A DNA stretch of 64,000 bases, from NCBI GenBank assembly GCA_965217265.1, contig CBDCHP010000009.1:69070-133069 (forward strand), given 5' to 3'. The notes below the pieces were generated by a model that made no database searches, was not told the origin of the DNA, and saw only the letters and a program-made list of their open reading frames with translations. The DNA is from JAGRGG01 sp965217265 (lineage in GTDB: Bacteria; Pseudomonadota; Alphaproteobacteria; Geminicoccales; Geminicoccaceae). Positions 34,534 through 42,861 of the stretch are shown piece by piece. Position 1 is the first letter of the stretch; every line of letters begins with the position of its first letter. Made by a program: the position numbers and the translations under genes.

Positions 34534-35199
34534 CTACATATCCTGCGGCCGGTCGGCCCCGACGAAGACAGTCTCGCCGATGACGGCGGCGGCGTGGCGC
34601 TCGAACATCGCCTTGGCAAGCTTGAGCGCCGCACCGTCGACGCGGGTCGAGCCGAAGGCGTAGACGACGAGGAGAACCCGGCGCGTTACCTCGGTGACGG
34701 CGGTCCTGCGGCCGTCCGACACCGGCCCGCCGAAGGGCCCCTCGGCGTCGAACAGGATCGGCAGCCCTTCGAGGTTGAGGTCGCCCTTGGCGAGGCTGGC
34801 GTAGGTCTCGCCCGCCCCGCCGACGCTCAAGGTAAGCGGTGGCCGCAGGCGGTCGCGGTCGTAGACGCCGATCGAGAAGCCGGTGCGCAGCGCTGTGAGG
34901 TTGGCGGCGTCGACGACGTTGTTGACGGCGGGCGGCGGCTTACCGGCCCTGAGCCGGCGGATCAGCGCCTCGGTCGCGGGACGGTAGCGCGACGGGTCCT
35001 TGCCCAGATCCTTGAAGGCGGTCCTGGCCTCGACCACGGGCGCCGGCAGGGGCGCCGCCGCCAGCCGCGCGGCCTCGGCCGCGAGTGCTGCTACGAGCGC
35101 CGCCTCGGCCGGTGCCACCTTGACCTCGGCTTCGAGCAGCCCAAGGCCCGCCGCGACGCCGGCGGCGGCAAACGTGGGATCAATCGCGGCGTCGATCAT
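34534..35199 (-). CDS. B3/B4 tRNA-binding domain protein
   Basis: A 221-residue protein consisting mainly of the B3/B4 domain found in bacterial phenylalanyl-tRNA synthetase beta subunits. SRYRPATEALIRRLRAGKPPP, NNVVDAANLTAL and SDGRRTAVTEVTRRVLLVVYAF are its recognisable blocks. Stand-alone B3/B4 proteins may edit mischarged tRNA or bind other ligands; no role in glycogen metabolism is known. The start overlaps the GNAT stop by 4 bp (ATGA), so it is in the glgC-glgA operon by layout. Confidence 0.85.
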   Translation of the reverse strand: MIDAAIDPTFAAAGVAAGLGLLEAEVKVAPAEAALVAALAAEAARLAAAPLPAPVVEARTAFKDLGKDPSRYRPATEALIRRLRAGKPPPAVNNVVDAANLTALRTGFSIGVYDRDRLRPPLTLSVGGAGETYASLAKGDLNLEGLPILFDAEGPFGGPVSDGRRTAVTEVTRRVLLVVYAFGSTRVDGAALKLAKAMFERHAAAVIGETVFVGADRPQDM

Positions 35200-35657
35200 G
35201 CCCGCGGCTCCAGCCGCTTGACGAAGTAGACGCGCGCGTAGCCGTCCTCGACCCGGCGGCCCGTCTCTTCGTAGCCCAGGCGGGGGTAGAAGCCCAAGTT
35301 CTCGGTCATGGCGGCGTTGGTGTAGAGTTCGATGCGCGCGAAGCCGCGCCGCAGCGCCTCGGCCTCGGCGTAGGCGAGGAGGGCGCGGCCGAAACCCAGC
35401 CCGTGGGCGTCGGGCCGCACGGCGACGCTCGCGACGTGCAAGGCGTCGGGGGGCCGGTCGTCGAGGACGATGAGCCCGCGGACGGTGCCGTCCTCGTCGA
35501 GGACGTGGACGCGACCGGCGGCGATCGAGGCGGCGTGGTCGGCGCGCATCGGCCCGGGCTCGCGGTCCATGCGGGGGAGGTAGACGGCGTAGGCCACGCG
35601 CGTCACGGCGTCGAGCGCCGCCGCGTCGGCCGCCACCGCCGGGCGGATCGCGCTCAA
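35196..35657 (-). CDS. GNAT-family acetyltransferase
   Basis: A 153-residue GNAT protein. The acetyl-CoA motif is DAHGLGFGRALLAYAEAEAL (about residues 89-108; R/Q-x-x-G-x-G/A pattern with GLGFGRAL), and a later FYPRLGYEETGRR is the C-terminal signature. The start is TTG at 35657 overlapping the glgC stop (TTGA). It could acetylate a protein or small molecule; its place between glgC and glgA is unusual and its substrate unknown. Confidence 0.82.
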   Translation of the reverse strand: MSAIRPAVAADAAALDAVTRVAYAVYLPRMDREPGPMRADHAASIAAGRVHVLDEDGTVRGLIVLDDRPPDALHVASVAVRPDAHGLGFGRALLAYAEAEALRRGFARIELYTNAAMTENLGFYPRLGYEETGRRVEDGYARVYFVKRLEPRA

Positions 35658-36913
35658 AGACCGAGCCTGTCCAGCATCGGCTGGGTGATGAGGCAGACCC
35701 CCTTGTCGGTGCGGCGAAAGCGGCGTTCGTCCTCGGCAGGATTCTCGCCGACGACGAGGCCGTCGGGGATCCTGACGCCGCGGTCGATCACCACCTTCTT
35801 CAGCCGCGCGTTCCGGTCGATATCGACGTAGGGCAGCGCCACGACGCCCTCCAGCGTGCTGTAGGAGTGGACATGAACGCCGGTGAACAGGAGCGAGCGC
35901 TTCAGGCTGCCGCCGGAAACGATGCAGCCGCCGGAGACGAGCGAGGAGACTGCCTGCCCGCGCCGGCCTGCCTCGTCGTGGACGAACTTGGCCGGCGGGG
36001 TGATCTCGGCGTAGGTCCAAATCGGCCAGTCGCGCTCGTAGAGGTCGAGGGCCGGGATCGTGTTGGTGAGGTCGATGTTGGCCTCCCAGTAGGCGTCGAT
36101 CGTGCCGACGTCGCGCCAGTAGGCCTCTTTCTCGCCGGGGCTCTTGACGCAGCTCGCCTCGAAGCTGTGCGCGAGCGCGAAGCCCCCCTCGACGATGCGC
36201 GGGATGATGTCCTTGCCGAAATCGTGCGCCGAGTTCGGATCGTTGGCGTCCTCGCGCAGGCGATCGAAGAGGAACTTGGTCTTGAAGACGTAGATGCCCA
36301 TCGAGGCGAGGGCCACGTCGGGGCGGCCGGGGATCGCGGGCGGGTCGGCGGGCTTCTCCAGGAACGAGACGACGCGGTTGTTCGCGTCGACGTGCATGAC
36401 GCCGAACGCCACCGCCTCCATGCGCGGCACTTCGAGGCAGCCGACGGTGACGTCGGCGCCGCTCTCGGCGTGCTGGCGCAGCATGACCTCGTAGTCCATC
36501 TTGTAGACGTGGTCGCCGGCCAGGATGACGATGTACTCGCAGTTGTAGTCGGCGAGGATGTCGATGTTCTGCGTCACGGCGTCGGCGGTGCCCAAGTACC
36601 ACTGCGTCTCCGAGACGCGCTGCGAGGCCGGCAGAATGTCGAAGCTCTCGTTGCGTCCGGCGCCGAAGAAGTTCCAGCCGCGCTGCAGGTGGCGGATCAG
36701 GCTGTGCGCCTTGTACTGGGTCGCGACGCCGATGTGGCGGATGCCGGAATTGACCGCGTTCGACAAGGCGAAGTCGATGATTCGGCTCTTGCCGCCGAAA
36801 TAGACGGCGGGCTTGGCGCGCACGTCGGTCAATTCCTTCAGCCGCGAGCCGCGGCCGCCGGCGAGCACGTAGGCGATCGTGTTCCTGACCAGCGCGTTCG
36901 AGCGGTCGCTCAT
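35654..36913 (-). CDS. glgC: Glucose-1-phosphate adenylyltransferase
   Basis: A 419-residue ADP-glucose pyrophosphorylase that makes the glucosyl donor for GlgA. The nucleotide-binding AGGRGSRLKELT is at residues about 18-29, the activator-site Lys is in KPAVYFGGKSRIIDFALSN, and FLEKPADPP and YWRDVGTIDAYWEAN are the glucose-1-phosphate/catalytic blocks. The C-terminal beta-helix is present. It is the first gene of the glgC-GNAT-B3/B4-glgA operon, divergent from the EAL/GGDEF gene. The start is ATG at 36913. Confidence 0.96.
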   Translation of the reverse strand: MSDRSNALVRNTIAYVLAGGRGSRLKELTDVRAKPAVYFGGKSRIIDFALSNAVNSGIRHIGVATQYKAHSLIRHLQRGWNFFGAGRNESFDILPASQRVSETQWYLGTADAVTQNIDILADYNCEYIVILAGDHVYKMDYEVMLRQHAESGADVTVGCLEVPRMEAVAFGVMHVDANNRVVSFLEKPADPPAIPGRPDVALASMGIYVFKTKFLFDRLREDANDPNSAHDFGKDIIPRIVEGGFALAHSFEASCVKSPGEKEAYWRDVGTIDAYWEANIDLTNTIPALDLYERDWPIWTYAEITPPAKFVHDEAGRRGQAVSSLVSGGCIVSGGSLKRSLLFTGVHVHSYSTLEGVVALPYVDIDRNARLKKVVIDRGVRIPDGLVVGENPAEDERRFRRTDKGVCLITQPMLDRLGL

Positions 36914-37106
36914 CCTTGAAATTCCTTCCTTGATCCCGCGCTGCGCCCAAGGCGCCCCCGCGTCCCCCCGTACCGTAAGCCCAAAGGCTAGCAGCCTAGC
37001 ACGGGCGCTCCTACCGCGGATCAACGCTTCCTTAAGCTTTATCGCGCTACCATCCGCGCTCGCGTCGTGGCGCCCATCGCCGCCGAGATCAGCCAGAAGC
37101 GATAGA

Positions 37107-40100
37107 ATGACGGATTTCGCGATCGACAGGGCGCTCGCCGCCAAGCTCGGGCTCGGCCGTTGGCGGATCGAGGGGGATCGCGTCGTCGTCGAGGGACCCG
37201 TCGCCCTGGCGCTCGCCGGGACAAATCCGGCGGCGCTCGACCCTGCCTGGCTAGGAGAAGTGGACAAAGCCCGGCTCGGTGGCTTCCTTGCCGATCCTTG
37301 GGGGGTAGGCGACATCGGCGTCGACCTGCCGCTCGACGGCGTCGCGCGCCGCTTGCACCTCTATCTCGGGGCCGACAGTCCCGACGCAGGCGGCATCGCG
37401 CGGCTGGAGACGGCACCGCTGACGCGCCCGACGGCGCTTCCCCGACCGGCCGAGGCGGCGTCGATCGAGCGCGACCTCGAAACGGCCTTGGCCGAAGGAC
37501 AGTTCGAACTGCGCTACCAGCCGATCGTCGACCTGCACCGGTTTTGTGCGGCCGGGATCGAGGTGCTGATGCGCTGGCACCACCCCGACCTCGGCTACGT
37601 TTCGCCCGATCGCTTCATCCCCGTCGCCGAGCGGCTGGGACTGTTGGACAGGATGACGGAGTGGCTCGTCGCCCGTGCCGGCGTCGAACTGCGGGACGTT
37701 CTGGCCGAGCGCGCCGGCTTGCGCCTCAACATCAACCTCTCGGCCCGTCAAGTTCGACCGGGCTTAGTACAGAGTTTATGCCATCGCCTACGGGTGGCCG
37801 GCATCGGTGCGGGACGCACGACGATCGAGATCACCGAGGTGGCGCTCCTCGAAGGGGCGGCCCCGACCCTCGAAGCCTTGCAGATCCTCAAGGAGGCCGG
37901 CTGCAAGATCGCGCTCGACGATTTCGGCACCGGGTTCTCCTCGCTCGGCTACCTCGACCAGTTCCCGATCGACGCGATCAAGATCGACAAGAGCTTCGTG
38001 CAGCGCAGCGACACGCGCGAGCAGGCGAAGAAGCTGATCGAGGCGATGCTATTCGTGGCGCAGGCCCTCGACCTCGAAGTCGTGACCGAAGGTGCGGAGA
38101 CCGAGACGCACCTCGCCTTCCTCGCAGCGAAGGGCTGCCGCTACGTCCAGGGCTACCTGTTCGCCGAGCCGCTGACGCTACTTGAACTGGACGACTGGCT
38201 CAAATCGTTCCGCTTCCCCGAGGATGCGCTCGAAGCGGCTTTGTGGCCGACGGCCAAGGGCCTGCCGCGCATCTTGAGCGACAATCACGAGGCGGCGCTC
38301 AAGCTGTTCGTCAAGCATGTACCGGTCGCAGTCGCCATGTTCGACCAGGAGATGCGCTACCTCGCGGCCTCGGACTGCTGGCTGAGCGATTACGGCATCG
38401 AGGACGTCGTCGGGCGTTGCCATTACGACCTGCTCCCCGACACGCCGCAAGCGTGGCGCGACGTTCACCGGCGCGTCTTGAGCGGGGGCGACGTCGAGCG
38501 CCGCGAGCGCGAGGCCTACGTCGCGGGCAGCGGTAGACGGCACTGGCTGCGCTGGGAGGCGCGACCGTTCTGCACCAATTTCGCCGACGTCGCCGGCCTC
38601 ATCGTCTTCAGCGAGTTCATCACCGAGCAGGTCGAGGCCGAGGCGAGGCGCGACGAGAGCGAGCGGCGTCTGAATGACTACCTCGCGACCGCGAGCGACT
38701 GGCTCTGGGAGACCGACGCGCAGGGCCGCTTCGTGCAGCACTCCCAGGACGAGGAGTTTCGCAAAGCTTTCAACACGCCCCTCATCGGCAAGTCGCCCTG
38801 GGAGGTTGCGGGCGTCGACGACCCGGCGAACGACGGGGTTTGGCGCCCCTGCATCGAGGCCTTCGCCGCACGACTGCCGATCCGCGACTTCGTCTTCAGC
38901 CTCGTCAACCGCCGCCGCGGCCTCCACCACGTCGAGACGAACGCCAACCCCCACTTCGCCCCGGACGGCACCTTCCTAGGCTATCGCGGCGTCGCCCGCG
39001 ACGTCACAGCCCGGATCGAGACCCGAAGCGCGCTCCGGCAGCACGCCGAGCACCTGCGCTTGGCGGGCGAGATCGGCCGCTTGGCGCACTGGGTCTACGA
39101 GGTCGACACCGACCGCTTGCGCTGGTCCGAGGAGGCGTGGCGCGTCTTGGGGGCTACGCCCGAGGACGGGCCACCCGACGGCGCCCCGGGGCTGGCGCTC
39201 GTCGTCGACGAGGACCGCGCCGATTACCGCGCCGCTTGGTTGCGAGCGTTGGCCGAGGGCCGCGACGTCCGCCATCAGTTTCGCGTTCGTCTCGCCGACG
39301 GGACGCTGCGCCACATCCTCGTCGAAGCCCGCGCCGTCAAGAACGGATCGAAAGGGTACTTCGGCATTATCCAGGATGTTACCGAGCAGGTCAGGGCGTT
39401 CGAGGCACTCGCCGCCAAGAATCGAGAGAACGAACTCTACCGGCGCATGATCGACCAGTTGCCGGATTCGATCTACGCCAAGGACACCGAAGGCCGCTTC
39501 ATCGTCGCCAATGCCGGCTTGGCCGCGCGCTTCGGTGTGAGGAGCGCCGATGACCTGATCGGGCGCACCGATCATGATTTTCTGCCCAAGGATCTGGCCG
39601 ACCGCTACCGCGCCGACGAAGCCGCCTTCTTCGCCAAGGGCGAGACCGTCATCCTCGATCAGCCCTTGCTGCGCTCAGATGGCACGCAGGGGCGGAACTG
39701 CTCCTTGAAATCCCCGATCCGCGACGAGGACGGCCGGATCGTCGCCTACGTCGGCCACGGCCGCGACGTCACCGAATTGTACGAGGCGCGCGAGGCGGCG
39801 CTGGCGCACGGGCGCGAGAACGAGATCTATCGGCAGATCATCGAGGCTCTGCCCGATCTCGTCTACGTCAAGGACGAGGCGGGACGCTTCTTGATCGCCA
39901 ACGACGCGACCGCCCGGTTCATGGGCCAGGAGAACGCACGAAGCCTCATCGGCCGGACCGATTTCGACTTTTATCCGGCCGACAAGGCGCGGATCTGGCG
40001 CGAGAATGAGCGGCGAGGCTGGGAAAAGGGCAGCGCGCACCGGTTGCTCAGCCCGGCCTACGATCCCACGGGCGAATGGAGATGGATGGCCGCGCTCAAG

Positions 40101-41570
40101 CTCCCGATCGAGGACGGCGCCGGCCGAGCCATCGGGCTGTTGGGCGTGGACCGCAACGTGAGCGAGCAGGTCGCCGCCGAGGAAGCCCTTAAGGCGAGCG
40201 AGGCGCGCTACCGCGACTTGGTCGAGGACTCGCTACAAGGTTTGGCGATCGTCCAGGGCCGCTCGGTCGCCTTCGCCAATCCCCGCTTCGTCGAGTTCTT
40301 CGGCCGCGACATCACCGAGCGGCCGCGCGCGGCGCTCGCCCCGCAGCCGCGCCCGACGCGCGAACGGCTGTTGCGCTGGGTGCTCGATGCCGAACATGGG
40401 CAGAACGTGGATGCCGCCGAGCGGCTGGAGGTGCGCCGCGGCGACGGAACGACGCTCTGGCTCGACGTGCGGACGCGCGACGTCGTCTGGGACAACGCGC
40501 CGGCCTTGCAGCTGACGGCGATCGACGTCACCCGGCAGGTCGCCTACGAGCGCGCGATCGAGGCCGAGAAGCGCCGGCTACAGCGGCAAGCGGCCGAGAT
40601 GGAACGCCTCGCCGCGGCGCTCAACCGCTCGAAGGCCGAGGCGGAGGAGGCGCACGCCGCCCTGCACGAGGCGGTGATGGCTCTCGTCGACGGCTTCGCC
40701 CTCTTCGACGCGCAAGAGCGTCTCATTGCCTGCAGCCCCGCCTTCGCTGCACCCTACGGGCTGACCCCAAGAGCCATGATCGGGATGCGTTTCGTGCAAA
40801 CCTTCGATCGGCTGATCGAATGCGCCGAGGGCGATGAGCGCGCGGGGCTTCAGGCTAATTACGCCCGGCGCCTGGAGTGTTTTCGCTGTGCCGACGGCGT
40901 ACCCTACGAGGTCTTCATGCAAGGCCTCTGGTACGAGATTCGCGACACGCGCACGCCGACGGGCATGACGATCATCCTGCGCAGCGACGTCACCGAACGC
41001 AGGCAGAGCGAGACCGAACTGCGGCGGCTGGCGACGGTCGACGACCTGACCGGCGCTTTCAACCGGCGGCACTTCCTTAGCGAAGGTGGAAACGCCTTGC
41101 GGCGCTGCGCGACGAAGGATGCCCCGGCCACCTTGGTGATGTTCGACGTCGATCATTTCAAGCGCGTCAACGACACGTTCGGCCACGCGGCCGGCGATCG
41201 GGTTCTCGCCGCCATCGGCGACCTCGCGCGGGGGGCGGTCCGGCCGCACGACTTGGTGGCGAGGCTCGGCGGCGAGGAGTTCGCCTTGTTCATGCCCGAG
41301 GCGGGCGGGGCGAAAGCGGCGGTCGAGCGGCTGCGCGCGAAGATCGCCGGGCTCGCCTTCACCGGCCCGGACGGACGCTTCTCGGTCACCGCCAGCTTCG
41401 GCGTCGCCGAACGGCGGGAGGGCGACACGATCGAGTCCCTGCTCGGTCGGGCCGACAAGGCGCTCTATCGCGCCAAAGCAGAGAGCCGTAACCGGACCTG
41501 CATCGCCCCTGAACCGATCTCGACGCGCACGGGCCTCGCCGACGCGGCGCTCAAGCTGAAGGTGTCCTGA
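37107..41570 (+). CDS. EAL - multiple PAS - GGDEF cyclic-di-GMP protein
   Basis: 1,487 residues. EAL phosphodiesterase domain at about 118-365: the signature is EVLMRW (fits ExLxR), and LNINLS, EITE, DDFGTGFSS, KIDKSFV and EGAE are intact, so it may be active. Several PAS domains follow (about 385-1290), with repeated WRMIDQLPDSIYAKD-like and FIVANAG blocks and PAC-like ends (GHGRDVTE). GGDEF at about 1310-1475 has GGEEF (1388-1392) and an RxxD inhibitory site (RPHD, 1379-1382). The order EAL first, GGDEF last is the reverse of the common arrangement. No membrane segments are seen, so it is probably a cytosolic sensor. It is divergent from glgC. The ATG at 37107 is chosen over longer frames that overlap glgC. 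Confidence 0.88.
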   Translation: MTDFAIDRALAAKLGLGRWRIEGDRVVVEGPVALALAGTNPAALDPAWLGEVDKARLGGFLADPWGVGDIGVDLPLDGVARRLHLYLGADSPDAGGIARLETAPLTRPTALPRPAEAASIERDLETALAEGQFELRYQPIVDLHRFCAAGIEVLMRWHHPDLGYVSPDRFIPVAERLGLLDRMTEWLVARAGVELRDVLAERAGLRLNINLSARQVRPGLVQSLCHRLRVAGIGAGRTTIEITEVALLEGAAPTLEALQILKEAGCKIALDDFGTGFSSLGYLDQFPIDAIKIDKSFVQRSDTREQAKKLIEAMLFVAQALDLEVVTEGAETETHLAFLAAKGCRYVQGYLFAEPLTLLELDDWLKSFRFPEDALEAALWPTAKGLPRILSDNHEAALKLFVKHVPVAVAMFDQEMRYLAASDCWLSDYGIEDVVGRCHYDLLPDTPQAWRDVHRRVLSGGDVERREREAYVAGSGRRHWLRWEARPFCTNFADVAGLIVFSEFITEQVEAEARRDESERRLNDYLATASDWLWETDAQGRFVQHSQDEEFRKAFNTPLIGKSPWEVAGVDDPANDGVWRPCIEAFAARLPIRDFVFSLVNRRRGLHHVETNANPHFAPDGTFLGYRGVARDVTARIETRSALRQHAEHLRLAGEIGRLAHWVYEVDTDRLRWSEEAWRVLGATPEDGPPDGAPGLALVVDEDRADYRAAWLRALAEGRDVRHQFRVRLADGTLRHILVEARAVKNGSKGYFGIIQDVTEQVRAFEALAAKNRENELYRRMIDQLPDSIYAKDTEGRFIVANAGLAARFGVRSADDLIGRTDHDFLPKDLADRYRADEAAFFAKGETVILDQPLLRSDGTQGRNCSLKSPIRDEDGRIVAYVGHGRDVTELYEAREAALAHGRENEIYRQIIEALPDLVYVKDEAGRFLIANDATARFMGQENARSLIGRTDFDFYPADKARIWRENERRGWEKGSAHRLLSPAYDPTGEWRWMAALKLPIEDGAGRAIGLLGVDRNVSEQVAAEEALKASEARYRDLVEDSLQGLAIVQGRSVAFANPRFVEFFGRDITERPRAALAPQPRPTRERLLRWVLDAEHGQNVDAAERLEVRRGDGTTLWLDVRTRDVVWDNAPALQLTAIDVTRQVAYERAIEAEKRRLQRQAAEMERLAAALNRSKAEAEEAHAALHEAVMALVDGFALFDAQERLIACSPAFAAPYGLTPRAMIGMRFVQTFDRLIECAEGDERAGLQANYARRLECFRCADGVPYEVFMQGLWYEIRDTRTPTGMTIILRSDVTERRQSETELRRLATVDDLTGAFNRRHFLSEGGNALRRCATKDAPATLVMFDVDHFKRVNDTFGHAAGDRVLAAIGDLARGAVRPHDLVARLGGEEFALFMPEAGGAKAAVERLRAKIAGLAFTGPDGRFSVTASFGVAERREGDTIESLLGRADKALYRAKAESRNRTCIAPEPISTRTGLADAALKLKVS

Positions 41571-41595
41571 AAGGCAACGCCGCCACAAAGCCTGT

Positions 41596-42090
41596 TCAAG
41601 CCGGGGCGCTGCGGCGTCTACGCCCGGCCGGCGCTTTGCGGCGGGAGCGGCGCCAGTCGCGCGGGTGGATGAAAGGGCCGGCCCACAGGCCGCGTCCCGC
41701 CGCCCGCGCCAGCTCCTGCGCTCTGGCATAGGCCCCCTTGGAGTAGCGCGGCACGTCCAAGGCGTGGCCGCTCAGGACGAGGGCGTGGCCGAGATCGCGC
41801 CCGCCGATCGTGCAGCGCGCGACCGTTCGGCCGTAGCGGTCACGGTCTCTCGCACGGCAGACGAGCGGCCCCGTGACGAGCAGCGCCGCGAGCGCTTGCA
41901 TTGCCCGCCGGCCGCAGGCGACGGGACGCGCCGGCGCTTCACAGACCTGCGCTTGCTCCGGCGCGTCGATGCCCCAGAGCCGGACGCGCTCCCGACCCAG
42001 CCGCAGCGTATCCCCATCGACGACGCGGGGCGCCTCGACGGGGGCTGCCAGACACAAGACGGCCGCGACCGCAAGAGCGGCGCGACACAA
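41596..42090 (-). CDS. Thermonuclease family protein (SNase-like)
   Basis: A 164-residue secreted nuclease-like protein. The signal peptide is residues 1-19 (ending VEA). The SNase fold is shown by RVVDGDTLRLGRERVRLWGIDAPE (in pieces: VVDGDTL, RLWGIDAPE) and DRDRYGRTVARC. The catalytic Arg/Glu/Asp pattern (DGDT...IDAPE...DRYGR) is kept. Four Cys (two pairs, near residues 49/59 and 78/94) suggest periplasmic disulfides. The start appears to be TTG at 42088-42090. A basic tail (RRSRRKAPAGRRRR) may bind nucleic acid. Confidence 0.85.
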   Translation of the reverse strand: MCRAALAVAAVLCLAAPVEAPRVVDGDTLRLGRERVRLWGIDAPEQAQVCEAPARPVACGRRAMQALAALLVTGPLVCRARDRDRYGRTVARCTIGGRDLGHALVLSGHALDVPRYSKGAYARAQELARAAGRGLWAGPFIHPRDWRRSRRKAPAGRRRRSAPA

Positions 42091-42260
42091 GGCGTTCTTC
42101 CCTTAACGAACTTTGTTAACCCAATACAAGGCAGGTTGATGGCGGTCCGTGAAGCCCCGAACCGCCATGGCATGCGCTTTAGTATGTCTTTAAGGTCGAA
42201 CCAGCGGCGAGCAGTGGCCTCGGCTACGGGCTTCGTTATAGGAACGGCAAGACAAATGGG

Positions 42261-42398
42261 TCATTCGTCACGCGGGGCACCACCGCGCTCTTTGCGCTTG
42301 TGGCGCCGAAACGCCGCGACCGCCGCGGCGACGCCCAGAACGATGGTGCCGATCAGGATGACGATAGGATAGGGAGAAACGCCGGATTCTTCGCCCAT
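42261..42398 (-). CDS. 45-residue single-pass membrane protein under an EcfG-like promoter
   Basis: A small ORF, MGEESGVSPYPIVILIGTIV... with one transmembrane helix (about residues 9-30) and a Lys/Arg-rich cytoplasmic tail (FRRHKRKERG). GAGG sits 6 bases before the ATG. A GGAAC-N16-GGTT promoter (42435-42459) is 37 bp upstream, so it is probably induced with the general stress response. I do not recognise a family. Confidence 0.65.
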   Translation of the reverse strand: MGEESGVSPYPIVILIGTIVLGVAAAVAAFRRHKRKERGGAPRDE

Positions 42399-42434
42399 GC
42401 AAAACCTCGTTCGCGCGTGTGATTGGTGACGATT

Positions 42435-42459
42435 AACCCCTACTACCGAATACCGTTCC
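42435..42459 (-). promoter_or_regulatory. EcfG-type promoter of the 45-residue membrane protein
   Basis: On the minus strand, GGAAC, 16 bp, then GGTTAA. It matches the extracytoplasmic general stress sigma consensus and the other three sites in this module. Confidence 0.7.
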
Positions 42460-42487
42460 AAGGCCGACGCCTGTGCCTCGGCCACCG

Positions 42488-42826
42488 TCAATCGACGGTG
42501 ACGGCGGCGAGCGCTTGTTGTAGCGCCGCTTTCGTGTAGGGCTTGGTCAAGCAGGGTACGTGCCGCAGCGTTTCGGGCAGGTCCACGTAGCCGCTGGCGA
42601 TCACGAACGGCGGTCCTTGCGCCGCCAGCCGCTCGGCGAGGGCAAAATCCGGTCCCCTGCCGAGGTCGAGGTCCAAGACGACGAGGTCGGGCGGGGACGG
42701 CCGCAGGCGCGCCGTCGCCTCGACTGCGGTTGCCAAGATCGCGACGACCGTGTGGCCGAGTTCGACGAGCATCTGCTCAACGTCGAGGGCGATGAGCGCG
42801 TCGTCCTCGACGACGAGAACTTGCAT
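42488..42826 (-). CDS. Single-domain response regulator (FAT GUY-like)
   Basis: A 112-residue receiver domain alone. The acidic pocket and VVEDDALIALD are at the N-terminus, the phospho-acceptor Asp is in VVLDLDLG (about residue 51), PFVIASGY resembles the PFxFATGY motif of the FAT GUY class of stand-alone receivers, and CLTKPY carries the conserved Lys. FAT GUY regulators feed into PhyR signalling in other alphaproteobacteria. Its position beside nepR-phyR-ecfG supports that role. The start is ATG at 42826. Confidence 0.8.
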   Translation of the reverse strand: MQVLVVEDDALIALDVEQMLVELGHTVVAILATAVEATARLRPSPPDLVVLDLDLGRGPDFALAERLAAQGPPFVIASGYVDLPETLRHVPCLTKPYTKAALQQALAAVTVD

Positions 42827-42861
42827 GGCGGTGTTTGCCTCTATGGTCCTGCGAACGATTG

